Shown in pieces: positions 7,729-16,776 of a stretch of 64,000 bases of DNA (position 1 is the stretch's first letter; every line of letters begins with the position of its first letter). Position numbers and translations under genes: made by a program. Location of the stretch: assembly GCA_019748055.1 (NCBI GenBank), contig JAIEQC010000012.1:92906-156905 (forward strand), written 5' to 3'. The DNA comes from Caulobacteraceae bacterium (lineage in GTDB: Bacteria > Pseudomonadota > Alphaproteobacteria > Caulobacterales > Caulobacteraceae). Below the pieces are notes generated by a model. The model did no database searches and had not been told where the DNA came from. It saw nothing but the letters and a program-made list of their open reading frames with translations.

Positions 7729-8735
7729 AGGACGTATTCCCCTGGCCTATAGGCCGCAAGATTTGCCGGGTCGCGGAACCAGGCGACGGTCTTTTCGAGC
7801 CCGCGAGCGAAGCCCTCACGACCCGCGTGTTCGGGCGCCCAACCCGTCAGCGCGCGCATCTTCGAAGAATCGCTGAACAGGCGCTCGACCTCCGACAGGG
7901 CGGGGCGCAGGCGGGCGTCATCTGCCTCGATCTCGACCTTCTTGCCCATGACCTCTGCGATCAGGGCCGCCAGATCGCCGATGGAGATTTCGAACTCCGA
8001 TCCGACGTTGACCACCTGCCCCACCGCCGCATCGCAGGCCGCCAGCGCCGGGAAGGCGGCGGCGGTGTCGTGGACGAAGGTGAAGTCGCGGGTGGGATGC
8101 AACGCGCCCAGCCGGACCCGGTCGGCGCCGGCGGCGATCTGGGTGATGACGGTCGGGATCACGGCGCGGGCCGACTGGCGCGGGCCATAGACGTTGAAGG
8201 GCCGGATCACCGTCACCGGCGTGCCGAACGCGGCGTGGAAGCTGAGCGCGATCTGGTCGGCCCCGATCTTGGTCGCCGAGTAGGGCGACTGGCCCTGCAG
8301 CGGATGCTCCTCGGTCATCGGCACGAAGCGGGCGGTGCCGTAGACCTCGCTGGTCGAGGTCACCAGCACGCGTTCGGTCCCCAGCTCGCGCGCGGCCTGC
8401 ACGACGTTCAGCGTGCCCCGGACGTTGGTGTCCACATAGGCGTCAGGCGAGGAATAGCTGTACGGGATGGCGATCAGCGCGGCGAGATGCAGCACCACTC
8501 CGCAATCCCGCATGGCGTTGCGCGTACCATGCGGATCGCGAACGTCGCCAGCGACGAACTCCACGCCCTCCAGTGCGCCGGGCGCGGCGCGGTCCAGCCA
8601 GCCGCGCGTTCCGAGGCTGTTGTACTGGACCATGGCGCGCACGCGATGACCGTCGGCGACCAGCCGCTCGACCAGATGCGAGCCGATGAAGCCGTCGGCG
8701 CCCGTGACGAGAATGCGCTTGCCGTTTAGGTCCAT
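7725..8735 (-). CDS. legB: NDP-N-acetylglucosamine 4,6-dehydratase (LegB-type extended SDR)
   Basis: 336 residues. It has the nucleotide-binding GADGFIGSHL, the catalytic SEVYG...YSATK pair (Tyr and Lys of YxxxK), RPFNVYGPRQ and a C-terminal substrate region. LegB enzymes of this NAD-dependent SDR group convert NDP-GlcNAc to the 4-keto-6-deoxy sugar, the first committed step of legionaminic acid synthesis. It heads the legB-legC unit; the 156-bp gap to the divergent AGE-family gene should hold its promoter. Confidence 0.86.
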   Translation of the reverse strand: MDLNGKRILVTGADGFIGSHLVERLVADGHRVRAMVQYNSLGTRGWLDRAAPGALEGVEFVAGDVRDPHGTRNAMRDCGVVLHLAALIAIPYSYSSPDAYVDTNVRGTLNVVQAARELGTERVLVTSTSEVYGTARFVPMTEEHPLQGQSPYSATKIGADQIALSFHAAFGTPVTVIRPFNVYGPRQSARAVIPTVITQIAAGADRVRLGALHPTRDFTFVHDTAAAFPALAACDAAVGQVVNVGSEFEISIGDLAALIAEVMGKKVEIEADDARLRPALSEVERLFSDSSKMRALTGWAPEHAGREGFARGLEKTVAWFRDPANLAAYRPGEYVL

Positions 8736-8891
8736 GACTGTTCCGCGGGTTCCCTGGATCTACCCGTGGCTGCGATCCTGAAGCGACATGGTAAACGAGC
8801 GGCGAAGACTTCTCGCCGAACGGCTGTCGTTGCACCGGCGTGCACGGCCCGGTTAGATGCGATCCCAGTCCGCGTCCGGCGAGAGGTCCGC

Positions 8892-10046
8892 TTGAGCTCC
8901 GAAACTCCTCTACCTTCGGAGCGTCTTCACGACTGGCTGCTGCGTTCGGCCTATCCCCTGTGGTCGACGACGGGAGTGGACCCGGCAGGCGGCTTCTTCG
9001 AAAGGATCGACGCTGACCAGTTCCCAGTACACGGACCTCGCCGGGCTCGGGTTCTGGGGCGCCAGATCTACAGCTTCGCGCGGGCGAGTGGTCTGGGTTG
9101 GGAGGGCGACGCCTCGACCGTCGTGCGGCACGGGCTGACCGCCCTTCCCCGCTTTCTGCGAGCCGACGGACTGGCCTGGGCGCGGGTGGACGAAGCGGGC
9201 AAGCCGATCCATGAGCCGATCGACCTTTACGACCAGGCTTTCGTCCTGTTCGGCCTGGCTCATGCCCTCCCCTTCGCTGACGACCCCACGCAGCTCGTGG
9301 AAACGGCGCGGCGGATGCGCGAGGCGCTGAAGGTTCATGCCCATCCCGACGGCGGGTTCGAGGAGGCCGTGCCGCGCAGCCTGCCGCTGAAGGCCAACCC
9401 GCACATGCACCTGTTCGAAGCCGGGCTGGCGTGGGGAGAAGTCGACGGACGGCCCGACGGCGCCGCATGGGACGCCTTCGCGGACGGGCTGGCGGAGCTG
9501 GCGCTGGCGCGGTTCGTCGATCCGACGGCCGGAGCCGTGCACGAGTTTTACGACGGTGACTGGCGTCGTTTGGACGGGGCACAGGAGATCATTGAGCCGG
9601 GCCACCAGTTCGAATGGGGTTGGTTGCTGGTGCGCTGGGGCACTGCACGGGGCCGAGCTGACGCGATCGAGGTGGGCGAGCGGTTGATCGCCCTGGGCGA
9701 GGCGCACGGCCTGGACGCCGCCACCGGCGTGACGGTGGGAGAGCTGGACGGGGCACTTCGACCCCGCCAGTTCTACGCCCGGCTTTGGGCGCAGGGCGAG
9801 CGCGTTAAGGCATGGGCCCAGTCGGCCATGCGCGCGTCCGATCCCACGACCCGACAGTCGGCGCTGAACAAGATGGAGCAGGCTGCCCTGGCCCTGGAGC
9901 TTTTTCTCAAGGGGCCGCCGCCGGGCGCGTGGCGCGACCGGATGGGCCCGGACCGCGCGATCGTCGAGGAGGCCGCGCCCGCCAGCAGCCTCTATCACAT
10001 CGTCGGCGCCGTCGAAGAAGCCGCGCGGGCGCGCGGACGCCTCTAG
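8892..10046 (+). CDS. AGE-family sugar epimerase/isomerase (mannose isomerase or N-acylglucosamine 2-epimerase-like)
   Basis: 384 residues from a TTG start that has a gagagg site; the frame is open further upstream to 8766, but that stretch is basic and unlike the family. The (alpha/alpha)6-barrel motifs are present: RVLGRQIYSFARA, NPHMHLFEAGLAW, the EPGHQFEWGWLL segment carrying a catalytic histidine, and a second histidine in SSLYHIVGA. Members interconvert mannose and fructose (or their 6-phosphates) or GlcNAc and ManNAc. A sugar permease of the FucP family lies 600 bp away, which favours a role in sugar uptake. Position next to the legionaminic genes leaves open a ManNAc-type activity. 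Confidence 0.8.
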   Translation: MSSETPLPSERLHDWLLRSAYPLWSTTGVDPAGGFFERIDADQFPVHGPRRARVLGRQIYSFARASGLGWEGDASTVVRHGLTALPRFLRADGLAWARVDEAGKPIHEPIDLYDQAFVLFGLAHALPFADDPTQLVETARRMREALKVHAHPDGGFEEAVPRSLPLKANPHMHLFEAGLAWGEVDGRPDGAAWDAFADGLAELALARFVDPTAGAVHEFYDGDWRRLDGAQEIIEPGHQFEWGWLLVRWGTARGRADAIEVGERLIALGEAHGLDAATGVTVGELDGALRPRQFYARLWAQGERVKAWAQSAMRASDPTTRQSALNKMEQAALALELFLKGPPPGAWRDRMGPDRAIVEEAAPASSLYHIVGAVEEAARARGRL

Positions 10047-10624
10047 CTCGCGGGGACCGGCGCGGGGGCCGGAGCGGACAGCAGGCCCGGCACGCTGCCC
10101 GCGGGGTTCAACGCCACCATGTCCTTGAGGAAGCCGTTGGGGCTGAGAGTCTCGTGGGAAGGCGTGCTCAGGCCCAACCGCTGGGCCACATCGGCGACGA
10201 AGGCGATGCAGTTGCGCTTGTTGAGGTTGTAACGCGAGCCCTCGGGCGTGCCCCACCAGTCGATCCGGGCGGTGATCTGGTGGAAGGCCTCGTCGGAGAT
10301 TTCGACGCTGAGGTAGGCCACGCCCTCGGCCAGATAGGCGGGTTCCGGCTCCTTCAGAATGCCGGGGCCGGAGAAGAGCAGAAGCTGCGGCCCGGGGCTG
10401 CGGGCGGTGAAGCCGACGGCGCGGTCGACGGTCTCGCCGGTGTCGAGGGTTCCATGCAGGCGCAAGTAGGCGTGCGGGAAATACAGCCAGCCGCCGCGCA
10501 CCTGGGCGCCCTCATGCCCATAGAAGGTCACGGTGACGGCGGCCGCAACGGGGCCGGCCGCCAGCCACAGGCACAGGCCGGCAAAAAGGGCGCCGAGGCC
10601 CCGTCGGATCAGGTGGAAGCGCAT
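10043..10624 (-). CDS. Secreted protein of unknown function, possible papain-like fold
   Basis: 193 residues with a signal peptide (cleavage near AAA at 27-29), a mature domain of about 140 residues and a Pro/Ala-rich tail. It is not a family I can name. Residues near 136-143 (KRNCIAFV) place a cysteine (Cys139) at the start of a helix, downstream of a histidine after a beta strand (His51, FPHAYLRL). That order of His then Cys in an NC motif is seen in circularly permuted papain-like proteins, but this is inference only. Its 3' end overlaps the end of the AGE gene by 4 bases, tail to tail. Confidence 0.7.
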   Translation of the reverse strand: MRFHLIRRGLGALFAGLCLWLAAGPVAAAVTVTFYGHEGAQVRGGWLYFPHAYLRLHGTLDTGETVDRAVGFTARSPGPQLLLFSGPGILKEPEPAYLAEGVAYLSVEISDEAFHQITARIDWWGTPEGSRYNLNKRNCIAFVADVAQRLGLSTPSHETLSPNGFLKDMVALNPAGSVPGLLSAPAPAPVPAS

Positions 10625-10669
10625 GCCGTCACCCTGCCCCGATCAGTCGGAGCGGGAAAGCCCCGTGGC

Positions 10670-11968
10670 CTAGTGGCCAGCCGGTGCGGCGACGGCGTCT
10701 CCGTCCCTGACCTTGGCGCGCGCGGCCAGCACGGCGAAGCCGACGAGGATCAGATAGCCGACCAGAGGCACATAGAAGACGGGGTTCAGGCTGCCGGTCA
10801 TGTCCGCCACTTGGCCGCCGATCAGCGGAAGAACCGCGCCGCCGACGATTGCGGTGCACAGCAGGCCGGACGTCGCCGGGGCCGGCGCATTGGATCGCTC
10901 CAGCGTCAGGGTGAAAATGGTCGGGAACATGATCGAGTTGAAGAAGCCCACGGCGATCGCCGCATAGGCTGCGGTCGTGCCCGAGGTCTGGGTCACCACC
11001 AGACACAGCATCGCGGCGACGGCGGTGTTCACGGCCAGGAGGACGCCCGCCCTGACGCGCGTCAGCAGGATGGCGCCGATGAAGCGCCCAACCATGGCTC
11101 CGCCCCAGTACAGGCTGACCATGCGCCCGGCGTCGGCTTCCGGCAGGTTCAGAATTTCGGGTCGGTTGAGGAAGTTGGTCAGCAAGCCGCCGATGGTCAC
11201 TTCCGAGCCGACATAGACGAAGATGGCCAAGGCTCCGAGCAAGGCCCAGGGCGAGCCGAACGCCTTCAGCGGAGAGGACACGCCGGCGTCTCCGCCCGAG
11301 GTCGCGGCGGCGGCGTTGATCTTCTTGCGGGCCGAGAAGATGAAGACGGCCACCACGGCGAAGACCGCGCCGAGGCCCAGGAAGGCCATGTCGATGCTGC
11401 GCAGCGATTCGGCGCGGGTGGCCTCGGTGACCACCGCGCCGGCGGCGAAAACCCCGCCGGTCAGCAGCACGGTGGAACCCAGCCATGGTCCTAGCGTCGT
11501 GCCCAGCGAGTTGAAGAACTGCGAGAAGTTCAGACGCGCGTGGGAGCTCTTGCGCGACCCCAGCGCCGCCACAAGCGGGTTGGCCGCGACCTGCAGGAGG
11601 GTGACGCCCGAGGCGATGACGAACAGGCCCAGCAGGACCAGCGCGTACTGATCCACGATCGTCGCCACCGGGATGATCAAGCATCCGAGCACCATGACGA
11701 ACAGGGCCGAGATGATCGACCGGCTGTAACCCAGCCGCGAGAGAACCGCCGCCGCCGGCACCGACACCACAGCATAGGCGATGAACCAGGCCGAAGCGGT
11801 CAGCGTCGCTTCGGCGAACGACAGGTCGAACACCTTCTTCACAGCCGCGATCAAAGGATCGATCAGAGATGTCGCGAAGCCCCATGCGAAAAAGAGCGTG
11901 GTCACATAGGCGAAGGCCAGGCCGGTTCCTTGCGTCGCGGACGGCGTTTGGCTGGGCGTGTCGGTCAT
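10670..11968 (-). CDS. FucP-family sugar:proton symporter (MFS)
   Basis: 432 residues with about 12 membrane helices. The ATG at 11968 has a strong gggggag site; an upstream extension in the same frame is rich in Arg and not MFS-like. Family signals include FFAWGF near residue 25, ANPL(V) in helix 4-5, and SHARLNFSQFFNSLGTTLGPWLG, the conserved segment of the FucP/GluP glucose-galactose-fucose group. It is expected to import a hexose or deoxyhexose across the inner membrane. The nearby AGE-family isomerase gives a plausible metabolic partner. No regulator is adjacent. Confidence 0.85.
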   Translation of the reverse strand: MTDTPSQTPSATQGTGLAFAYVTTLFFAWGFATSLIDPLIAAVKKVFDLSFAEATLTASAWFIAYAVVSVPAAAVLSRLGYSRSIISALFVMVLGCLIIPVATIVDQYALVLLGLFVIASGVTLLQVAANPLVAALGSRKSSHARLNFSQFFNSLGTTLGPWLGSTVLLTGGVFAAGAVVTEATRAESLRSIDMAFLGLGAVFAVVAVFIFSARKKINAAAATSGGDAGVSSPLKAFGSPWALLGALAIFVYVGSEVTIGGLLTNFLNRPEILNLPEADAGRMVSLYWGGAMVGRFIGAILLTRVRAGVLLAVNTAVAAMLCLVVTQTSGTTAAYAAIAVGFFNSIMFPTIFTLTLERSNAPAPATSGLLCTAIVGGAVLPLIGGQVADMTGSLNPVFYVPLVGYLILVGFAVLAARAKVRDGDAVAAPAGH

Positions 11969-12510
11969 TCTTGTCGCTCCCCCTGCGGTTTCGTCGCGCC
12001 CGCGACGGAACCCTTCGCGACCCTTGGTTCCACGACGACGCGACCGGGTCCAGCGGGTTTCGTCCAACGGTAACCAAATGTGGCCCGGCGCGTCCGGAGG
12101 CCAGTCGGGCTCCGAGCGTGACGCCTCGGCCACAGACCGGCCCGATGCACCTTGTCCAGATCGTCAGACCGTTACGGACAGAGCTTCAAGAACCGTCCCC
12201 CAGAGGGCCGCAGTGGAAAAGAGCTCCAGAAACATCTGTTTTTTCCGCCCTCTGCGGATGCGGCCGCGTGGACGAAGGCGCTTCAAAAAGGCGAACTTTG
12301 ATCAGAACCCCCCGCAATCTCCATGCATAAGTCACGAAGTAATCAGGCCCGCATGGACGACCATTGATCAGCACTCGGATCAGTCTTTACAGAAGATCAC
12401 ATAAGCTTCACGTCAACATCGCAAAGCGTGACTAAGCGACCCTCCCGGGGTTGCTGGGGCCGAACCGGTGCGCGGGTGACCCGTCCATTCATTCCGAGGG
12501 GTTACCCAAG
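11969..12510. other. 540-bp divergent intergenic region
   Basis: No credible gene on either strand. It must contain the promoters of the FucP-type permease (-) and the beta-helix lipoprotein (+). The 200 bases before 12511 are distinctly less GC-rich than the surroundings (12280-12440 has many A/T runs), as expected for a promoter. I could not find a clear palindromic operator or a Pho-type direct repeat. Confidence 0.5.
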
Positions 12511-13965
12511 ATGCGTTTCACCAAGATCCTGATGGCCGGCGCGGCCACCCTGGCCCTGGCCGCCTGCGGCTCCGCGGAAGTGGCGTCGCCGGGCGAAGGC
12601 AGCTTCGGCGGCGGCACCGGCGGCGGAACGGGCGGCGGCGGCGGAACGGGCGGCGGCACGACCCCGGCCACCTGCCCCACCGGCACCACCAACGTCGGCA
12701 CCATCACCGCCGCGGGCGGCGTGGTGCTGCGCAACTGCCAGCTCCCGAACCTCATCGTCGGCGGTCTGGCGCTTCAGAACATCACGGGCGTCATCTACTC
12801 GGTGTCCGGCCGCGTCGACGTCGGCTCGGACCGCGGCCCGAACCCCGCCGCCCCGATCGCCGGCTCGCAGCAGGGCATCCTGACGGTCGAGCCGGGCGTG
12901 CGCGTCTTCGGGTCGGGCGGTCTGGACTACATCGTGGTCAACCGCGGCTCGCAGATCTTCGCCGAAGGCACCGCCACCAACCCGGTGATCTTCACCAGCC
13001 GCCAGTCGATCGAGGGCACCACCAACGCCGACTCCATCGGTCAGTGGGGCGGCCTGGTCATCCTGGGCCGAGCGCCCATCGCCGCTTGCCCGGCCGGCGT
13101 GACGCCGCCGAACATCGCCTGCGAAGCCCAGGTCGAGGGCACCAACGCCTTCTATGGCGGCAACACGGCGGCCGACAACTCGGGCCGCCTGCGCTACTTC
13201 CGCCTGCAGCACTCCGGCTTCCAGATCCTGCCGGGCAATGAGCTGAACGGCATCACCATGGCCGGCGTCGGCAACGGGACGGTCGTGGAGTACATTCAGG
13301 TCCACAACTCGTCGGATGACGGCATCGAGCCCTTCGGCGGCACGGTGAACATGAAATATGTGGTTCTCACCGGGAACGACGACGACAGCTTCGACACCGA
13401 CACCGGCTATCGCGGCAACGTGCAGTTCCTGATCGTCCGCCAGGACGTCGATCGCGGCGATCGCGTGTTCGAATCGTCGTCGGCCGGCAACCAGGCCCTG
13501 TTCACTCGCCCGACCATCTCGAACGCCACGCTGATCGGGCGCACGGACAACGGCGGCGGCGACGTCGTTCTGCTGAACACCGGCAACGCGATGCGCCTCT
13601 ACAACTCGGTCGCCACCAAGGCCGGAACCGGCACCTGCTTCGACATCGACGACGCCCAGACCACGACCAACGGGCCGATCCTGCGCTCGGTGTTCTTCAC
13701 CTGCGGCACCACCCTGCGCACCGACGGCAACGAAGACGCCGCGACCAGCGCCGTGTTCAACTTCGCGGGGGCCAACAACGCCTCCGGCACGTCGACGCTC
13801 AACGGCGTGACGAACGGTGCGAACGAGACGGCCCGTCCGACCACGGCCGTGGCCGGTCTGGACCCGTTCTTCGTCAACACGACCTACGTCGGCGCCGTCC
13901 GCGACGCCGCCGACACTTGGTACAACGGCTGGTCCTGCGGCATCGCCACCGGTTCCACCTGCTGA
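12511..13965 (+). CDS. Beta-helix surface lipoprotein partnered with a TonB receptor
   Basis: 484 residues. The ATG at 12511 has a gagggg site. A lipoprotein signal ends LALAAC (Cys19). A Gly/Thr-rich linker (residues about 30-50) leads into a domain rich in short beta strands with repeated turns (GVRVFGSGG, GQWGGLVILG, HNSSDDGIEPFGG, TGNDDDSFDTDTG), the look of a right-handed parallel beta-helix. Four or more acidic Asp-rich turns suggest calcium or other cation binding. The TonB-dependent receptor starts 81 bp downstream. Similar lipoprotein-receptor pairs occur in proteobacteria and Bacteroidetes, where the lipoprotein is thought to capture substrate at the cell surface. The substrate is unknown. 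Confidence 0.75.
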   Translation: MRFTKILMAGAATLALAACGSAEVASPGEGSFGGGTGGGTGGGGGTGGGTTPATCPTGTTNVGTITAAGGVVLRNCQLPNLIVGGLALQNITGVIYSVSGRVDVGSDRGPNPAAPIAGSQQGILTVEPGVRVFGSGGLDYIVVNRGSQIFAEGTATNPVIFTSRQSIEGTTNADSIGQWGGLVILGRAPIAACPAGVTPPNIACEAQVEGTNAFYGGNTAADNSGRLRYFRLQHSGFQILPGNELNGITMAGVGNGTVVEYIQVHNSSDDGIEPFGGTVNMKYVVLTGNDDDSFDTDTGYRGNVQFLIVRQDVDRGDRVFESSSAGNQALFTRPTISNATLIGRTDNGGGDVVLLNTGNAMRLYNSVATKAGTGTCFDIDDAQTTTNGPILRSVFFTCGTTLRTDGNEDAATSAVFNFAGANNASGTSTLNGVTNGANETARPTTAVAGLDPFFVNTTYVGAVRDAADTWYNGWSCGIATGSTC

Positions 13966-13976
13966 TGATGCGCCCT

Positions 13977-14005
13977 GAGGGGCGGCCGCCACGCGGTCGC
14001 CCCTC
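13977..14005 (+). other. Intergenic RNA hairpin, 13-bp stem
   Basis: 13977-13989 pairs with 13993-14005 (one G-U) around a 3-base loop, directly after the lipoprotein stop and 41 bases before the receptor ATG. There is no T tract, so it is more likely an mRNA-stabilising or attenuating element than a full terminator. Confidence 0.6.
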
Positions 14006-14046
14006 TCGTCGTTCCGTGTTGACCCCATAGGACCAAGGCGCCGATC

Positions 14047-16716
14047 ATGAAGACGCTTACCAAGACTCTCAGCGGGCTCCTGCTCGCCGGCACCGCCCTG
14101 ACGGCGCCTGGCCTGGCGTTCGCCCAAACCCCGCCGCAGGACCCGATCCCGGCGGAATCGCAAGATCCCGACTCCCAGGAGCCGGAGGAAACCCAGGTCG
14201 ACGAGATCGTCGTTCTGGGCCGTTTCATTCCCGAGCCGCTGCGCGAGACCTCCGAAGTCGCGGCCTTCCTCACGGAAGAAGACCTGGAGCGGACCGGCGA
14301 CGACAACGCCGCCCAGGCCCTGACCCGCGTGACCGGCCTGTCGATCGTCGAAGGCCGCTTCGTTTATGTGCGCGGCCTCGGCGAGCGCTACTCCTCGGCC
14401 CTGCTGAACGGTTCGCCGCTGCCGTCGCCCGAGCCGCTGCAGCGCGTCGTGCCGCTGGACCTGTTCCCAGCGTCGGTTCTAGCCGGCGTGACCGTCCAGA
14501 AGACCTATTCCGCCAACTATCCCGGCGAGTTCGGCGGCGGGGTCATCGACCTGCGCACCGTCGGGGCGCCGCGCGAGCCGTTCCTCAACTTCCAGGTCTC
14601 GGTCGGCGGCAATCTGGAAACGACCGGGCGCGAAGGCCAGATCTACTACGGATCCCGCACCGACTTCACCGGCTTCGACGACGGCACGCGCGACGTGCCG
14701 GGCCTGCTGCGCGACGCGATCGCCACGGGCAACCGCGTCGCCGCCGGCCCGAACTTCACCCAGGCCCAGCTTCAGTCCATCGGCCGCGACTTCGTCAACG
14801 CACCGCTGAACATGCTGCAGACGCAGGACTACATGCAGCCGAACTTCGGCGTCGAACTGTCGGGCGGCCGGTCGTGGCTGGTCGGCGGCGGCGACCTGGG
14901 CGCGGTGTTCGTGGCCAGCTACGACAACGACTGGCGCACGCGCGAAGCGATCCAGCAGTCCGGCCGTCTCGACGCCGGGGCGCTGGTCGTCCAGACGGAC
15001 TATGACGTCCGCTCAACCGAGAACGACGTCGGCCTGAACCTGCTCGGCGGCCTCAGCTGGCAGAACGAGTTCCACGAAATCAAGTGGACCAACCTCTACG
15101 TCCGCCGCACGACCAAGGAAGCCCGCTCGCGCGAAGGTCAGGACTTCGACGCCCCGGGCGTGAACAACAATCAGGTCCGCGACGACTACACCGAGTGGTT
15201 CGAACGCAGCCTGTTCTCGACCCAGCTGGCCGGCGAGCACGACCTGATGGACGGCGCTCTGGAGCTGTCGTGGCGTGGGGCCTACGCCCTGACGACCCGC
15301 GACTCTCCGTACGAGAAGGTCATCCGTTATGGCCTGGGCGCCGACGGCGTCTACCGCCACGACGGCGAGCAGTATCGCAACTCCACCAGCTTCTCGGAAC
15401 TGGAGGACGAGATCCTGAGTGCCGGGGCCGATTTCGCGTGGACCACCGCCCTGTCCGACGCTCGTGAACTGACCGTGCGCGGCGGGGTGGCCTGGATGGA
15501 CAACACCCGCGACGCCGAACGCCGCGACTTCCGCTTCTACGCGGCGGCCGGCTCGATCCCGCTGGACGTCCAGGACAGCCGCGTCGACTACCTCTTCTCC
15601 GACTTCAACATCGGGCCGCTGCTGTGGGAACTGCAGGAGATCACTCCCTCGGGCGGTTCCGCCGCCTATGAGGCGGGGCTGGAAACCCGCGCTGCCTATC
15701 TGCAGGTCGAGGCGGAAGTGGTTCCTCTGGTCAGCATCTCCGGCGGTGTCCGCTATGAGGACGCCGAACAGTATGTCACGCCGCGCGACCTGTTCGGCGG
15801 AGCCCTGGTGTTCCAGCCGACGTCGCTGGAGAACAGCTACTGGCTGCCGTCGGCGACCCTGACCTGGAACTTCGCCGAGGACAGCCAGCTGCGTCTCGGC
15901 GCCTCCAAGACCATCGGCCGGCCGCAGTTCCGCGAACTGGCCCCGCAGCAGTACCTGGATCCGGACAACGACCGTCTGTTCTTCGGCAACCCGTATCTGG
16001 TGGACACCGAGATCCTGAACCTCGACGCGCGCATCGAATACTACTTCGCGCGCGGCCAGTATCTGACCGGCGGGTTCTTCTACAAGGATCTGGAGAATCC
16101 GATCGAATCGTCGATCAACGAGCAGGGCAACCTGCTGCAGCAGACCTACCTCAACGCCCCTCAGGCGATCCTGTACGGCACCGAATTCGACGTGAAGAAA
16201 TACTTCGAGTTCCCGGACTCGGAGTGGGCCTTCATCGCCGACAAGCGCTGGCTGGTGCAGGCCAACTACACCTACACCGAATCCGAAGTGCAGGTGGACG
16301 CGGGCGACGTGGTGTTCCCGCTGGCGGCCCAGGGCGTCGCCCGTCCGGCGTCGGACTACATCATCGACGGCAGCCGCCTGCAGGGTCAGTCCGAACACGT
16401 GGCCAACCTGCAGTTCGGCTGGGAAGACGACGTGGCCCGGTCGCAGGCGACCTTCCTGGTGACCTACGTCTCGGAACGTTCATCGGCCCGCGGCCGTCCC
16501 GGCGAGCCGGACCTGATCCAGGATCCCGGCGTGATCCTGGACTTCGTCTACCGCAAGGACTTCGAATATGCGGGCCGCGACATGGGCCTGGCGATCGAAC
16601 TGCGGAACCTGCTGGACGAGGAGTATCTGGAGTACCAGGAACTCGGGAACCGCATCACGGCCAACGGCTACGACCTCGGCCAGAGCGGCTCGATCAGCCT
16701 GACCACCCGCTTCTGA
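14047..16716 (+). CDS. TonB-dependent outer-membrane receptor
   Basis: 889 residues. A signal peptide ends at AFAQ; a Pro/Glu/Asp-rich stretch leads into a TonB box-like DEIVVLG at about 55-61. The plug domain (about 75-190) carries VTGLSIVEGRFVYVRGLGERYS and FGGGVIDLRT, the form seen in TBDRs of the Caulobacter/Xanthomonas type. The remainder is a 22-strand barrel with the expected terminal aromatic residue (LTTRF). It should import a substrate across the outer membrane using TonB energy. It follows a surface lipoprotein gene and ends with a strong terminator. No iron-uptake or sugar-degradation gene is adjacent, so the ligand cannot be named. Confidence 0.92.
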   Translation: MKTLTKTLSGLLLAGTALTAPGLAFAQTPPQDPIPAESQDPDSQEPEETQVDEIVVLGRFIPEPLRETSEVAAFLTEEDLERTGDDNAAQALTRVTGLSIVEGRFVYVRGLGERYSSALLNGSPLPSPEPLQRVVPLDLFPASVLAGVTVQKTYSANYPGEFGGGVIDLRTVGAPREPFLNFQVSVGGNLETTGREGQIYYGSRTDFTGFDDGTRDVPGLLRDAIATGNRVAAGPNFTQAQLQSIGRDFVNAPLNMLQTQDYMQPNFGVELSGGRSWLVGGGDLGAVFVASYDNDWRTREAIQQSGRLDAGALVVQTDYDVRSTENDVGLNLLGGLSWQNEFHEIKWTNLYVRRTTKEARSREGQDFDAPGVNNNQVRDDYTEWFERSLFSTQLAGEHDLMDGALELSWRGAYALTTRDSPYEKVIRYGLGADGVYRHDGEQYRNSTSFSELEDEILSAGADFAWTTALSDARELTVRGGVAWMDNTRDAERRDFRFYAAAGSIPLDVQDSRVDYLFSDFNIGPLLWELQEITPSGGSAAYEAGLETRAAYLQVEAEVVPLVSISGGVRYEDAEQYVTPRDLFGGALVFQPTSLENSYWLPSATLTWNFAEDSQLRLGASKTIGRPQFRELAPQQYLDPDNDRLFFGNPYLVDTEILNLDARIEYYFARGQYLTGGFFYKDLENPIESSINEQGNLLQQTYLNAPQAILYGTEFDVKKYFEFPDSEWAFIADKRWLVQANYTYTESEVQVDAGDVVFPLAAQGVARPASDYIIDGSRLQGQSEHVANLQFGWEDDVARSQATFLVTYVSERSSARGRPGEPDLIQDPGVILDFVYRKDFEYAGRDMGLAIELRNLLDEEYLEYQELGNRITANGYDLGQSGSISLTTRF

Positions 16717-16741
16717 TCCTGATCAAGGCGACGACTGAAAT

Positions 16742-16773
16742 GGCCGGTCCTTCGGGACCGGCCGTTTTTCTTT
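16742..16773 (+). terminator. Rho-independent terminator of the receptor operon
   Basis: A 9-bp perfect GC stem (16742-16750 with 16755-16763), a ttcg tetraloop and a T-rich tail (gtttttcttt). It lies between the receptor (+) and the aldehyde dehydrogenase (-). Confidence 0.92.
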
Positions 16774-16776
16774 GCC

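Noticed and set aside
12000..12180. A LacI-type operator for the sugar permease (gttaccgtt and ccgttacgg elements)
   Set aside because: The two elements are not symmetric and their spacing has no match to known LacI-family sites.
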